A stretch of 64,000 nt of DNA. Source: Termitomyces sp. T153. Taxonomy: Eukaryota > Basidiomycota > Agaricomycetes > Agaricales > Lyophyllaceae. Position numbers and translations under genes: made by a program. Location: positions 310,001 through 374,000 of the forward strand of contig JACKQL020000033.1 of NCBI GenBank assembly GCA_018296165.2. The letters are read 5' to 3'. Positions 1 to 11,900 of this stretch are shown one piece after another. The notes under the pieces were generated by a model, which was given only the letters and a program-made list of their open reading frames with translations, was not told the DNA's origin and ran no database searches. Position 1 is the first letter of the stretch, and each line of letters begins with the position of its first letter.

Positions 1-500
1 ACATCTCTTCACCTCTGCCATCTCTTCACACTCCTTGTCAGCATCAGATAGCTCCTGCTCACTTCTTCAAAATAGAGAGTATTTGCAATGGTACTTCTAC
101 TGGAACTTGAACTCAGTTGAATTGGAATTAGGCACCAATGATGGACAGGTTGATTGACAGGTTGACTGGCACTCACTTTCCCTTTAGGGTTGCATGACAA
201 TTGTCACATTCTGAGGCTGTCTGCCCAGAGACTTTTTCACTATTGCATATCAGTGTTGCTGATAGAGCCTGATGTACCCTGACTCTGGACATGTGTACTA
301 TCCATACCAGACTCATGTAGCTACATGCTGACATGTCAAGATGATCTTCCAGCACTTCCAGCTCCTGCTCAGTCTCATCACACCCAGCCCACTGATCAGA
401 ATGCAAGTAGTGACAATGATGATCTTCCACATCCCCCCAAAGCATTTGCTCAGGTCCCCAGCCAGTTTCCTGGTAATTTGATACAGTTCAATACACATTT
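1..500. other. No recognisable gene; degenerate sequence at window edge
   Basis: Only short, low-quality open frames occur here and none shows a family signature. Composition is CpG-poor like the transposon regions elsewhere in the window. It is probably the outer part of the Harbinger element that follows or of another decayed repeat, but I see no terminal repeat to prove this. Confidence 0.3.
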
Positions 501-1852
501 TTGAGTAATAGTGCCTTTGTTGAGCTGCCATTGCATCCTGCTGCATGCAATCAACATGTGTCTGCAGCTCCCATAGCACCACTGAGATCTGGTTTTTCAT
601 ACCCCAGTCACATGAGTCTTCCTCCACTGTCTAATATCAATACAAATCACATTCTACCTTGTATTCCTGTTATTACTGCTCCAGATACTCAGCCATAGAA
701 GCCTGCAAGTAATTCAACATCTAAGTCACCAAAAGAGTCTGCTGCAGCCTCACCACCTGAATGTTACTTTACAGCAGACCAGCTTACTCAGCTTGCACAT
801 GTCTGCACTGATGTTGATTTCTTTGCTGCCACTCATGGGAAGATTATGGTGACATGGGCCAAGAGTGGGAAGTGTGTATGTGTACTGGGAATAAATCACA
901 GTGATAGTGTCCTCTGTAAGAAGATCAGAGATCCTTTAAAATGGCATGAGGCATGTATCTTGCTTGTCTTTTGACTTCTGTTTGGTAGTGGCTCATTTTT
1001 GTATTAGGACCCATTGTCGGCACCTGAGTCCTTGACAAAACTTTTGGAATGCAGGGTTTGCTGTTGCTGCTCTTCTTGACAAGCTGGTGGCATGCAAGCA
1101 GGAATGTGAGGACAAGACAGATGTGGAACATATGAAACTTCAAGAGGTATGTTACATGCTGCATAAATAAACTAATGGTTTTGACTGAGAACACATTCAA
1201 CAGAAGGCAATTGTTGAAAAGAAAGCTGAAGAGGCCATTCAAACAGCATCAATGTGCTCATGCAATTACCCTCTGGGTTGGAAGAAATCTTATGATTCAG
1301 GTGATGATACCAATATAGAATTCATTGAGATCAGAAGTAGTTCTGATATTGAGATCATTAGCCATATACCAGCAAAAGTATTCAGTGATTCTGAGATTGT
1401 GTTGAAGGTATCTGATTTCTTGTGAAACAATCATGGCTTTTACTGATGTCAAATTAACCAAAGGAAGGATTGAAGAACATAAAGGTTCCAAAGCCCATTA
1501 CTATCAAGAAGGAAGAGAACTCTGAAAATATTCCTGCTTCTTCCCCTGCTCACCAGAAGTCATCCCAAAAGATATTTTTGAAGAAAGCTAAGGCCAAAAA
1601 GAGGAAGGCATCTTCCTCCAACTCGGATGATCTGCCATCATCATTTTCAAGTTGCTCTCAGCACACCAAACAGAAAAGGTCTTTGGTGGGAAACTGGAAT
1701 CTCTCCTTATGCAAGGGAGCCATAAGCAAGAGTTGTTTCAAGAACAGCTTCTCCACATGGTTAAATGCAGCAATGAGGTATATAGTGAAGCAATTTGTAG
1801 CATTCAAAAGTTCCAAACTGACTTCTTAACTCTCTTTTGCAAAAAACTCTAA
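501..1852 (+). pseudogene. Harbinger-associated Myb/SANT-like DNA-binding ORF, decayed
   Basis: This is probably the second ORF of a PIF/Harbinger element; such partners bind DNA and help the transposase in known Harbinger systems. In one frame from 501 the sequence reads through an in-frame TAG at about 696-698 into a segment (about 765-950) with FTADQLTQLAHVC, a later TWAKSGK and a KWHE end, resembling a SANT-like helical unit seen in fungal transposon proteins. Further blocks rich in Lys and Glu follow (about 1200-1410 and 1470-1640), separated by AT-rich gaps that look like introns of 50-60 nt. Near 1650 the frame shifts into a final helical stretch ending at 1852. The first intron would use a GC donor near 951, or a mutated GT. 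It converges on the transposase gene. Family assignment is by eye and by context. Confidence 0.5.
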
Positions 1853-1970
1853 AAAACTACTGATACTTATTGGTATATATTTCTTGCTGTTCATCTTATA
1901 ATTACCCTAAAGTTTAATCAGATGTACTATTTATTCTTGATAATCAACAAGGCATACTCTAATATCATGT

Positions 1971-3217
1971 TTAATTATGAAAATATCCAGCAAGAGATGG
2001 TGGAAGGCAATTAAAGTACTTTGAAACTTGGTTTGAACAAAGACAATTGATACTGTTTGTCAGAATAACTCCAACCCTATAGTACTGTCCAACCAGAGAA
2101 TTATAGAGATGCATTTTCCATCCAGCATTGAGGAAAGGCCAGAGATTCGCAACAATCCCAAAGCCATGCTCAACCTCGATCTGGATAGCCAACATTTGTG
2201 CATTCCATTCCTTCTCCTCTTTGGTCCTTTCTCCTGCACCAGAAAATGGACTAATGATATGTGGTCCTATGCCATAAGCAGGGTCCCCAAGAATTTGCAG
2301 TGTGCACTCTTCAAGAGGTGTATTTGGAGGTGCACCCTCATGGAAAGCAAATTGAGAAAACCTCTTGAGGAGATGATTCTCTGATAAGAGGTAGACATCA
2401 TTTTGATAGCCATCATAAGGACCAAAAAGGTGGCCAATAATTCCATTTGGCAGCATGATGGCTTGGTAATTGAGTGCATGGGATTTCTTGTGGCAATTGT
2501 AGGCCTGGCATTGATAACAGGTAGGTCGGCAGATACAATGGATGGTGCAATCAATGAAGCCAAATATTGAAGGGAGAGGTGAGCCTCGGGCATGAATTGT
2601 TGCAGCATAATGGGCAAGCTGGGTGGGATGTAGAAGGTGGTGTTGATCACAATCCAACAAATGAGACCATGTTTCATCGATGTAGAACACCGGTTCATTA
2701 ATGTACTCAGTTATTGATGACTGTGAACGATCATACAAGACTGAAAGTATGTACAGATCCCCAGCAGAACAAAATTGGGCACACAACAAACATAGGGCTT
2801 CAACTGCCATAAATGAATATTGTGAGGTTGTACAGAAAACATCAGGTATCTTCAGAGCATGTACCATATCCACTAACTCCTCTGCCATCAATCTGGAAAG
2901 GAGAAAGCATGTAGGGTCACATGTGTAACCAAGATTGAGGTAAGGACACACCGAAAATGCCATAAACACTCCCAAGCCTCGAGAGGTTCTAACCATTCTA
3001 AAGTGATCCTCTGTCCCTCTTGTGTGGGGTGTGGTTTCCTGCCCACAGCACGTACTTGAGTTGTATACGCATGTAATTCTTGGCTTGACTCCAATGGCAC
3101 ATGTGCTCCCATGTGCAAGAGAGCTTGTAGAGCAGGCTGACAGAGTGATGGAGGCAAAGTAGGAAACAGAAGAGGAAAAGTAGCAGCTACGGAGCTGTGT
3201 GTAACATTGCCAGCCAT
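1971..3217 (-). CDS. PIF/Harbinger DDE transposase (HARBI1-like)
   Basis: A DDE-superfamily nuclease expected to cut and paste its own element. Model: exon 1 at 3217-2952, a 59-nt GT-AG intron (2951-2893), exon 2 at 2892-1971, giving 395 aa. The splice joins WECLWHF to RLMAEELVDMVHALKIPD, the usual order in fungal Harbinger proteins. The DDE_Tnp_4 signatures are clear: FGFIDCT (D203), the PNGIIGHLFGPYDGYQND block (D254), LGDPAYG, and IEVEHGFG (E328 or E330 as the last acidic residue). FIDCT replaces the common FIDGT. No stop or frameshift breaks the model. The ATG at 3217 is chosen because the upstream in-frame sequence offers only non-ATG starts. The 265 bp between this start and dbr1 make a short divergent intergenic region. 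A longer open frame runs unspliced to 3428, but its N-terminus is not family-like. Confidence 0.8.
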
Positions 3218-3482
3218 AACTCGAGACTTGCGATCGTTTGCAGGCGCGAAGTTGTACCTCCTTCCCAAATTGGGTCAACGTGACAAGGCAACTTGTCGGC
3301 TCGACGACAAAGTAGTGAAAAGTCCCGTTGCAAATACTCTCTAATGGGAAGTTTGCTTCTTGACTACCTTTCCCACGACCCGGATGCGACGAGTTGGCTT
3401 GCCGGTCCTGAGGCCACCCGCGGATCACTCGGTCGAGTCACAGCGCGTGACATTCATTTCTCTTCCTCTCGTCTCATTACTT

Positions 3483-5187
3483 ATGAAGGTGAATCATTTT
3501 TTTTCTTTGCTTGAGCCACCTCATTATTGAAACCCCTGTTAGATTGCTGTCGAAGGCTGTTGTCATGGTGAATTAGATGCTATTTATAGTCATATCGCCC
3601 AACTTGAAAGGAAAAATGGCTACAAAGTGGACCTTCTGCTTATCTGCGGCGATTTTCAAGCTATGAGGAATTTCTCTGACCTTTATACTATGTCTTGTCC
3701 AAGCAAATATCGAGAAATAAAGGACTTCCATAGGTTTTCCAGGTCCTCCTTCATTCAGCTGGAGGTAAACTTGCTCGTTCTCTGATAGGTACTATTCAGG
3801 CGTGAAGAAGGCCCCAATTCCCACTATTGTCATTGGAGGAAATCATGAAGCATCGAATTACTTGTGGGAACTGTATGCTATCATTCAATCGTGTCGATAA
3901 TTTCGAATATCGCTCACTCTTAGACAGATACCATGGTGGATGGCTCGCGCCTAACATTTACTTCCTTGGCCATGCAGGAAGTGTTATTGTCAATGGCTTG
4001 CGTATCTCAGGTGCTTCAGGTATCTACAAGGAAAATCATTATCAAATAGGTGCGTGATTGAAACCTCAGACAGGTCGTCGTTCTCAACTGCTTTTCAGGA
4101 TACGATGAACAACTGCCTTATGACTCTCAAGCCCTCAGGAGTATATATCATGTCCGGGAATATTGCGTCCGCAAGTTGTCTCTCGTGCGTTTCTTGACTT
4201 TTTTTCCTTGTCTCGAGTCTTATCATAGCAAAGCTGCCGCAACCGGACATCTTCATATCGCATGACTGGCCCAACACGATCGAGCAACACGGTGATGTCC
4301 AAGCGCTCATGAAAAAGAAGAGATATCTCCAGTCAGATATCGAAGCTAGAAACTTGGGTTCTCCCCCATTCATGGACTTGCTTAAGACTCTCAAACCTCA
4401 GCGGTGGTTCGCGGCTCACATGCATGCTCGCTTTGAAGCTGAAGTCATGCACAATCCCGTGGTCAAAATAGCCAACTCAAACGAAATCACGATTGAGGAT
4501 GACCTCTTTGATGAGGAGTCACCAAAGGAGATCAGTACTACCGCAACAAAACTTAAACACGAAGTTGGGACGACAGTACCTAACGCTCCTTCGACAACGA
4601 AATTCCTTGCCCTGGACAAGTGCCTTCCACGTCGCCAGTTCCTCGAAGTCAGTTCTACGTTTTGTCTATTAGCTGATTTTGACTAGGACAGGTCCTCGAC
4701 ATTTCTTGCCCGGCTTTCGACACCGCAAAGCAATCTCTCCGTCGCCCAAAGCCGAATATCTCATTTGATCCCCATTGGCTCGCCATCACACGTGCTTTCC
4801 ACCCCATGCTCTCCCTCGGACGTAAGCAAGCACCCCTCCCGGATGAAGCTGAGGCTCGCGCCAGCGTCGAGCGCGAGCTCCAATGGGTCAATGAGCATGT
4901 TCCTAAGAAGCTTGGTGGTAAGTGGGCTGTGGAGAAGTGTCAGAAGTTTGTGAAGACCGCAATGTCGGTATCGCCGCGAGAGACGGGGAGAATGAAGTCT
5001 AGAACGCGGGGTCGTAAGTATTTCCCTCGTTCATTGTCGTGAAAGTCTCGCTTACATAGTCCGCCTTTAACCAGCCTCAACTTACACTAATCCGCAAACT
5101 GTGGCCCTTTGTGATCTGCTAGAAATGCCGAATAAGATTAATCCCTCGTTCGAAGGCAAACCAGACGTCCCGCCTCCACCATCCTAG
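3483..5187 (+). CDS. dbr1: Lariat debranching enzyme Dbr1
   Basis: Hydrolyses the 2'-5' phosphodiester branch of excised intron lariats in the nucleus so that they can be degraded. Spliced model of 445 aa from eight exons: 3483-3488, 3543-3733, 3789-3872, 3928-4049, 4099-4184, 4234-4647, 4692-5013 and 5075-5187; all junctions keep phase. The first exon is only ATG AAG, and splicing gives the family start [13 protein letters not shown]. Metallophosphoesterase motifs follow in order: [22 protein letters not shown], the [15 protein letters not shown] block, [15 protein letters not shown], and [10 protein letters not shown] with the HxH metal ligands. The C-terminal half contains [13 protein letters not shown], and the protein ends with the conserved [20 protein letters not shown] block. 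Length fits fungal Dbr1. CpG-rich coding sequence contrasts with the surrounding transposons. The start is fixed by conservation across the first intron. Confidence 0.95.
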
Positions 5188-5325
5188 TCTGTCGTTGCTC
5201 TTTCTATATGTATCGAACCTCATTGATATATCGTCGTGCATCATCTCCGATTGACAGTCATGAGATCAAATCAAGTATTCCGGTATCTATTCTTCAGCTA
5301 TGTGCATGGTTCAGGACTCAATCCA
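5188..5325. promoter_or_regulatory. Putative 3' flank of dbr1
   Basis: AT-containing sequence between the dbr1 stop and the end of a convergent small open frame. It probably holds the dbr1 3' UTR; I see no unambiguous polyadenylation signal. Confidence 0.25.
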
Positions 5326-5532
5326 CTACTTAGCACGATAATCGACTGGACAGTGCTTTTGGACGTACTCGAAGGCATTATAGCACCGCTGTTGGTCTCC
5401 GACGATGTTCTGTTTCTTTATCCTTTGGGGGAGGATCAATTGGCCTAAGGAGCCTCCTACGCCTGGCGCTTTGAGGGCATCGTCCGGTTGAGCGTTTTGC
5501 TCCGCGTAATGCTTTTGCTTTTGAGACACCAT
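5326..5532 (-). CDS. Small hypothetical protein, 68 aa
   Basis: An ATG-started frame of 68 codons in host-like, CpG-containing sequence. The product is charged and soluble, with a Gly/Pro patch (APGVGGSLGQLILPQRIKK) and two cysteines spaced ten residues apart near the end (CYNAFEYVQKHC). I do not recognise the family. A CX9C mitochondrial import protein was considered, but only one cysteine pair is present and the spacing is ten. A possible splice donor (GTACGT) lies inside the last codons, so the real C-terminus may differ. It is convergent with dbr1. It could be a chance frame. Confidence 0.35.
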   Translation of the reverse strand: MVSQKQKHYAEQNAQPDDALKAPGVGGSLGQLILPQRIKKQNIVGDQQRCYNAFEYVQKHCPVDYRAK

Positions 5533-6139
5533 TGATCAAGACAATTTGCCTGTAACGAATCAGATCTATCCCACTCGTTCCGCGATTGTACTTGATTTGT
5601 GCATCGCCTTCTCACTTGACTCTACGCGGTTGAGGATGGGAACTACCTAAATATATTACTACCTGCTTGAATAAGAATTATCGTGTTCGTCCGTCAGAGT
5701 TTCAGCAATGAACATCTTGAATGCTTGAATGGCACCCAATAATTGGATCCCCCCTTCACAACGAAGTTCTTTTTGTCTTCCTATAAATCCTCAGTCACTA
5801 CAAACTATTCCTTAGAAGTATTCTGAGACCCAACTACTGATGTATGGTACATTTTGTGCTGGGAAAGCCCTAGCCCTGTGCTCGACTTCTCGGGATGCCT
5901 CTGTGCCTTTTCCTCACCCCCTGTCAAGTCAATTACCTGCCCAGCCTCCCAGGCTCTGCAATGTCAATAGGTCTTAGAATTGGCATTGACAGTATTTGGA
6001 CTCAACCAAATGTTTGAGACATGACTTTACATGACTTTACAGAGATCCACAAGGACATCCATGCTATCTAGTAATGGCTCGGCTGTGTTGAAGGGCCTTA
6101 ACTCTAAGACAGTATCCTAAGTGAAGAAGGGCCTCTGGT
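5533..6139. other. Intergenic, no gene seen
   Basis: The left part has host-like composition and may be the upstream region of the small ORF. From about 5800 it becomes CpG-poor like the repeats that follow. No open frame with a family signature and no RNA gene were seen. Confidence 0.4.
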
Positions 6140-6358
6140 TGTTAGGACCTTTTGGGCTACATCGCTCACACTATCACATATCACATTTCCCTTCACACTT
6201 CCATTGTCCCACTGTCTCCTCATTTCTCCATTGTTTGATATGACCCTTTGTCCCATTATGCACATAGATATAAATACAATCATCTACTATACAATACTCT
6301 GAGTCCCTTAATGGATACTGAGGGTAAGTTCATACTGTCCTTCATGTTATTTTTAACA
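6140..6358 (+). repeat. Copia LTR-H fragment or solo LTR
   Basis: A 219-bp sequence starting TGTTAGGACC and ending TTTTAACA. It is clearly related along its length to the 3' LTR of the plus-strand Copia at 19648-19873, sharing the CTCACACTATCAC and TACAATACTCTGAGTCCCTTA stretches and a TATAAATA box. Flanking pentamers (CTGGT left, CGAGC right) do not match, so this is not a clean solo LTR with a target duplication; it may be what is left after rearrangement. Confidence 0.75.
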
Positions 6359-6405
6359 CGAGCTATGCCCCGTGCCTTCAGCATGGGCCTGTAGCTCTTG
6401 CTTCA

Positions 6406-6815
6406 TCCCAGACCCAACCTCACTTTGTTTGGTTAGGTCCTCAATATTCTACTCAATGCTTCATCCCAGACCCGACCTCACTTTGTTCAGTTAGGTCCTT
6501 GTATTTCCAACTCAATGCTAAGTCCCAGACCCAACCTCACTTTGTTCAGTTAGGTCCTTGTATTTCCAACTCAATGCTAAGTCCCAGACCCAACCTCACT
6601 TTGTTTGATTAGGTCCTTGTATTTCAAACTCAATGCTAAGTCCCAGACCCAACCTCACTTCATTCAGTTAGGTCTTTGTATTTCCAACTCAATGCTAAGT
6701 CCCAGACCCAACCTTGTCTTTGTATTTCAAACTTAATGCTAAGTCCCAGACTCAACCTCACTTTGTTCAGTTAGGTCTTTGTATTTCCAACTCAATGCTA
6801 AGTCTCAGACCCTAG
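6406..6815 (+). repeat. 59-bp tandem repeat (minisatellite), about 8 units
   Basis: Units begin TCCCAGACCCAACCTCAC at 6406, 6464, 6523, 6582, 6641, 6700 and 6744, with a last one (TCTCAGACCC) at 6803. Spacing is 58-59 bp except for one unit shortened to 44. Each full unit contains GACCCAACC, an 11-nt spacer, then a near-complementary G(T/A)TTAGGTC, so it can fold as a small hairpin. The array abuts the truncated end of the Helitron helicase. A diverged three-unit version lies at 59180-59345. Confidence 0.85.
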
Positions 6816-8565
6816 CCAAAGATGTCCATGTTGATTCTTGGAATCAAAACAATTGATCCTGCAAACTTGGCATCCCCACTGGTGATCCTACATCTGAGAA
6901 CTCTGGTGCTGATGTGGGTGACAATCATTCTTGTCCCATTGCAAAGTCCTTTGGTTGTATCCAGATTCCTGAGCAGCATGACAGGAACACCAATCTTCAA
7001 AGCCAATTTAGCCAAAGGCAAACTGCTGGCTCTGAGGGAGTTGAGGTATTCCATTGGATACAATGCAAGACCATTAGGATTCCCATCATCAGATATAATA
7101 GAGTCTGCACTCTGCAAGATTTTCTCTTCTCCTGGACATTTCTGCAGAACTTCAGAGTTGATATCCTCTACATCAGAGTTCTTGCCAGAAAGGATGGTAC
7201 AGTCCAGATAATACTGATCATCTTGATGGTGATCAATATGAGGATAAGTGGAAGAGATCAATCCAGTGACAGAATTGTCATCACAGATCATGGTTTCTGG
7301 AAGTTGTACTGTTTTTCCAGGCCCAAGGTTTTTTCCAGCACCAACATCCAATAACCAAGCTGCATGAGCAATATTATCAGGAGTCTGATCCAATCTCATG
7401 TTTTGAACCAAGTCATGGACTTGAATTTGATCCCAAAGTCTTCCCCTTTTGAGTGAAGCAGCAATTATTTGCTGCCTGAGTCCTTGCTGGATAACTGGGA
7501 GAGTTTGCCTAAAATCTCCTCCAAATACCACAGTCACTCCACCAAAAGGAACATCCTTCTCCTGGATGTCTCTGAACCCTCGATCCACAGAGTCAATGGC
7601 ATTTTTGTGTTGCATTGGAACTTCATCCCAGATAACAACTTTGGTCTGGAGTAAGAGTTGAGACAATTGAGTTTCTCTTTTGATATTGGCAATGGATGTA
7701 TCCAGAGCAGGAATGGGGATTTTGAACCTTGAATGTGCAGTTCTACCACCCTCCAGCAATGAGGCAGCAATCCCAGATGATGCTACACATAATGCCACAT
7801 CTCCATTGGACCAAACAGCAGAAGCCAAAGTGTTGCAGACAAATGTTTTGCCACATCCACCTGCACTGTGAATGAATATCATCTTGTCCAAGTTGTTGTC
7901 CACAGAGTCCATAACTTCATTGAAGGTCCCCAGTTGTTCATCATTAAACCTGGCCTTGTTTTCATCCACCCTTCTCTTCAACTCCTTAACATCATAATCT
8001 GTTTCTTCTTGCAAAAGCCTATTTCCTGAATTTGTTTGATCAGTACCAATGTCAACTCTTTATACAATGTCCAACTTGCCTGGAATCACATTCCAAACTT
8101 GTTGGGCTTCTGGCATATTGGGAAAGTCTTGAAGAGTCTTGCCAAAATTCTTCAGATTGTCATTGATCAGATGAAGGCCATAGTCATAGACATCTTCATC
8201 AGTAAAGACTCTGTCCCTGTACTGCCTGATATTCTCCAATCTGTGTTGAAGATCATCACAAATGGAGTGCTTGAATTTGTCCCATAGAGCCTCTGGAGTG
8301 GTAGGAGCACAGTGGAATAGGATGGTGCAAAAGAGCTGTCTGAGAGCTGATCCTGATTGGATTGGAGCAGCTTCAGCAAGACACTGCCTCCATTCTGCAT
8401 CATCTTCTAGAAGACCAAGGGCCTTGCATGCCTCCTTGTAAGTAGGATAAGTGTGGCCATTGACTGTCCTGAGATCAGCCCATGATGTTGCATTGGTCAC
8501 AACTGTTAGGAGCATCCTAAGGTAGAACCTTTCTCCCTGTTGGGGTGAAGCAAAGTACATCCTCC
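6812..8565 (-). pseudogene. Helitron PIF1-like helicase, truncated
   Basis: Helitrons are rolling-circle transposons encoding a Rep-helicase; this is the helicase part. A single frame from 8565 to 6812 is broken by one TAA at 8060-8062, probably a changed CAA. The upstream part reads RMYFASPQQGERFYLR and the LRTVNGHTYPTYKEAC block, the usual linker of fungal Helitron proteins. The helicase core has Walker A HSAGGCGKT, a Walker B-like VVIWDEVPM, VFGGDFRQTLPV and QNMRLDQT. The frame stops after IPRINMDIFG, before the last PIF1 motifs, so the 3' end is lost where the 59-bp repeat begins. The 5' side is cut by the Copia LTR at 8566; Rep and other N-terminal domains are absent. Confidence 0.85.
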
Positions 8566-8926
8566 TGTAGAGATAAATACAATTTAGATCCTCAGAGGTC
8601 ACAACATGATGTGTGAGACAACTGTATTTTACCTGTAGAGATAAATACAATTTAGATCTACAGGACATGTGAGAAGATAGGTAATGAGTTGAGCATGGAT
8701 GTTACGTACCCTCAGAGGTTGCAACATGATGTGTGAGACAACTGAGGGATGTCAATCCATCTGTATCAAATATCTGTATGTGAAAATAAGGTTTACGGAG
8801 ATGCAAAGTATAGTAAACATGGAAGTGGCATAGCTAAGTGGCGTAGGAAAAACATAAAGGAAATAAAAAGAAAAACAAAAATAAAATAAGAAGATACAAT
8901 GAAGGCAGTGACGTTGTACCTCAACA
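8566..8926 (-). repeat. 3' LTR of minus-strand Copia
   Basis: 361 bp, TG...CA on the element strand. It is 18 bp longer than its partner because of a small insert around 8700-8720, and contains an internal duplication of CTGTAGAGATAAATACAATT shared by both LTRs. The polypurine tract lies at about 8927-8935. Confidence 0.88.
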
Positions 8927-8949
8927 CTCCCCTGGACAAGCTGGCTTTG

Positions 8950-11900
8950 TCAGTTGCCAAGGCCAAGTAACATGATAAGATAATCATGGGCGGCTCAAGG
9001 CAGAGATTTTGTGAATAGGTCAGTGAGGTTTTCTGAGGATGTTATTGGGATTATGCTGATATCACCCTTGCATACATGTTCCTGGATATAGTGGTACTGA
9101 ATATCAATATGCTTTGCGCATGTGTGTCCTTTAGTGGATTTGGCTAATGTGATGGATGAACGGTTATTGGCATTGAGTGTGGCAGGAAGGGTCTGTGGCA
9201 TATCAATTTCTGCAAGGAAGTTGTACATTCATAGAGCTTGCTGGGCTCCACGTGTCAGGGCCATATACTTGGCCTCAGTTGTGCTCAGGGCTACTGTCTG
9301 CTGGCGCTTCAAGCTCCGTGAGCCTGCTGCTCCAGCCATGATGAATACATATCCGGAAGTCAACCTGCGAGTATCAAGATCTCCCCCATAATCCACATCC
9401 ACATATCCAACCGGCTTGGTAGCACCTCCTCATGAGTATGTAAGCTTGTATTCCAGTGTCCCCTTCACATACCCGAGCACATGGATCAATGCATTCCAGT
9501 GTGCGGGGCCAGGGTTAGACTGGAATCTAGCCAGGAGTCCTACTGCAAATGAGAGATCTGGTCATGTCGCCGCCTGCACCCACATGAGCAAACCGAGGAG
9601 TTCTCTGTATGGTTTGTTTTTTATGAAGTTGCGCTTGGCTTCTGTTTGTGGTCCCATTGCCTCTGTGAGCTGTATTCTGGTAGGGAGGGGTGTGGAGTGT
9701 GAGTTGCAGTCCATCATGCCAAAACATTTGAGTACTTGATGAAGGTATGCTTTCTGTGACAGTGAGATGGTCCCAGTATTTGTGTCTCGCTCTATAGCCA
9801 TACCTAAGATGTATGTTGGGTTGCCTAGGTCTTTGATATCATATATGTCTGCCAGTTCCTTCTTTGTGTCACCAGCACTGTTTTTAATACTTGACATCCC
9901 AAATACATCATCATTGAAGGTGTTGGTAATCATGTGCTTGTCTCTGGTCTTTCTTGCTCAAATGCAAGGGTTGGCTCGTGATGTGTGGTAACCAAGGTTT
10001 TTGTAGGCAGCGTCTAATGTCCAGAACCAGTCCTTGCCTCCTTGCATGAGGCCATATAAGGTTTTCAGGAGCTCTACCACCTTCCCTTCCCCTCCTGGAA
10101 ACCCCAGGGGAACTTCCATAAAGATCTGGAATTCTGGGACACTGTTGAGGTAAGCCACCACAAAGTCAACCTGCCAAATTTCCAAGTTGAGCGCCGCAGC
10201 CAGAGCAATAGTGATGCAAAGGGATTCCAGTCTGACCACCGCAGCATAGGTCTCCTCATAGTCTTCTCCCAGAACCTGCGAGTAACCCTTTGCAACCAGC
10301 CAAGCCTTCCTCCTGACCACATTTCCCTCTGCATCATACTTGTTTGCAAACACCCATCTACAGCCAATCACCTTCTTTCCTGCCAGCATGCTATTCCTCG
10401 GAACAAGATGTATTACTTCACATTCCCTCAATGTGTTGAGTTTGTTCTGTATGGCGGGCATCCACAGATCTGCCCTGCGCATTGCCTCCTTGTAACTCTG
10501 CAGCATGTGAAGTTTGTTGCCCACACCAGCATTACTAATCAAGGCCATGAATGTGTATGTGTCTCGTGCCATGAAAGATTGCACATCTGGAGGATCGATT
10601 CCTTGAATACAGTTCGACTGGCGCAGTTGGGCTACACCATCTGGTTTGGGGTGAGCTGATACCTCTGTGTCAGGGTAGCTAACCTCAGAGGTGTCGGTGT
10701 CCAGATTGGGCTCCGTGACCTGGTTTGTCTGATGGAGTGGCTCATTATTGTGAACTTGGGGTGCAATGGGTTGATGCGGTGTAAGGAGACCCAGTGTCGT
10801 TGTGGGTAGTGGTGGTGGGGCTTCATCTGCCAGCAGGTCGTCAGTCCCCTCTATGATGGTGAGTAATTGATGACCCGTTCCTTCATCAAATATGACATCA
10901 TAAGACATTATGATAGACCTGGTTGCTCTGTCAAACAGTCAGTAGCCTCCCTTCCCCAGTGCATATCCTACCAGGGTGTACCTGATTGATTGAGGATCTA
11001 GTTTTGATCTGATGAGTTCATCAGGGACTTTTGCAAAAGCTACACTTCCAAATGGTCGCAAGTGGGAGACGTCTTGTCGGGTGTGAGTCCATGATTCTTC
11101 TGGAATGGTGCTATGATGCGCCAATGGGAGCCTGTTTCAGGTGTATATTTGCATGGTGGCAGCCTCTGCCCAGAGCTCTTTTGGGAGTCCACTCTCTGCT
11201 AGCATGCAGCATACTCCCTTGATGACTGTCCGGATAGATCGTTCAATAAATCTGTTCAGGGCATGCGTGTACAGTATGACTGGTTTTAAGGTGATTCCAT
11301 GCATATTACAATACATTTCCCATTGTTTGTTTAGCCACTCCCTTCCAGCGTCAATGCAGACCATCAGAAGCTTTTGCCCAGTCTGCCTCTTGGCCTCAGT
11401 GTGATATGTAGTGAAGGCCGCGAGTGTGCTAGATGCATCTTTCCGAGTCAGGAAGTATGCTGTAAGTCTAGATGTATTGCCATCAGCTGCAAGCATCATG
11501 TATGATGCTCAACCCAGGGATTGTTTTGTAGCTGGGCCCCACAGATCAAGGTAAACACAGTTGTTTGGGTTTTTCTTGATCTCACATTTGCCATCATAGG
11601 GGCATGAGGTATGCTTGCCATAAATGCAATCCTCACACAGTCCTCTGACATCAGCCCCGCCTTTTATTGTTAGCCCATCCAGGAGACTCTCCTTTGCTAC
11701 TTTTCAGATGAGATCTACTCCAGTGTGTCCAAATCAGCAGTGCCAGCCATCCAGATCTATGGGCATGTCGATTTGCAAGGCCATCATTGCTGTATTTTGA
11801 GTTGCAATGTCCAGACTGTCTAAGAGGTACATTCCTCTGGTCCCCTTCCCAACTAAGACAACCCTTCCCTCAGGGTCACTGAAAATAGCCTTCCCATGCA

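Noticed and set aside
3218..3428. Unspliced N-terminal extension of the Harbinger transposase frame
   Set aside because: The extension is unlike the family, whereas splicing 2952 to 2892 gives the expected N-terminus from an ATG at 3217.
6406..6815. Possible CRISPR-like array
   Set aside because: The 59-bp units are contiguous tandem copies without distinct spacers, and the genome is eukaryotic.
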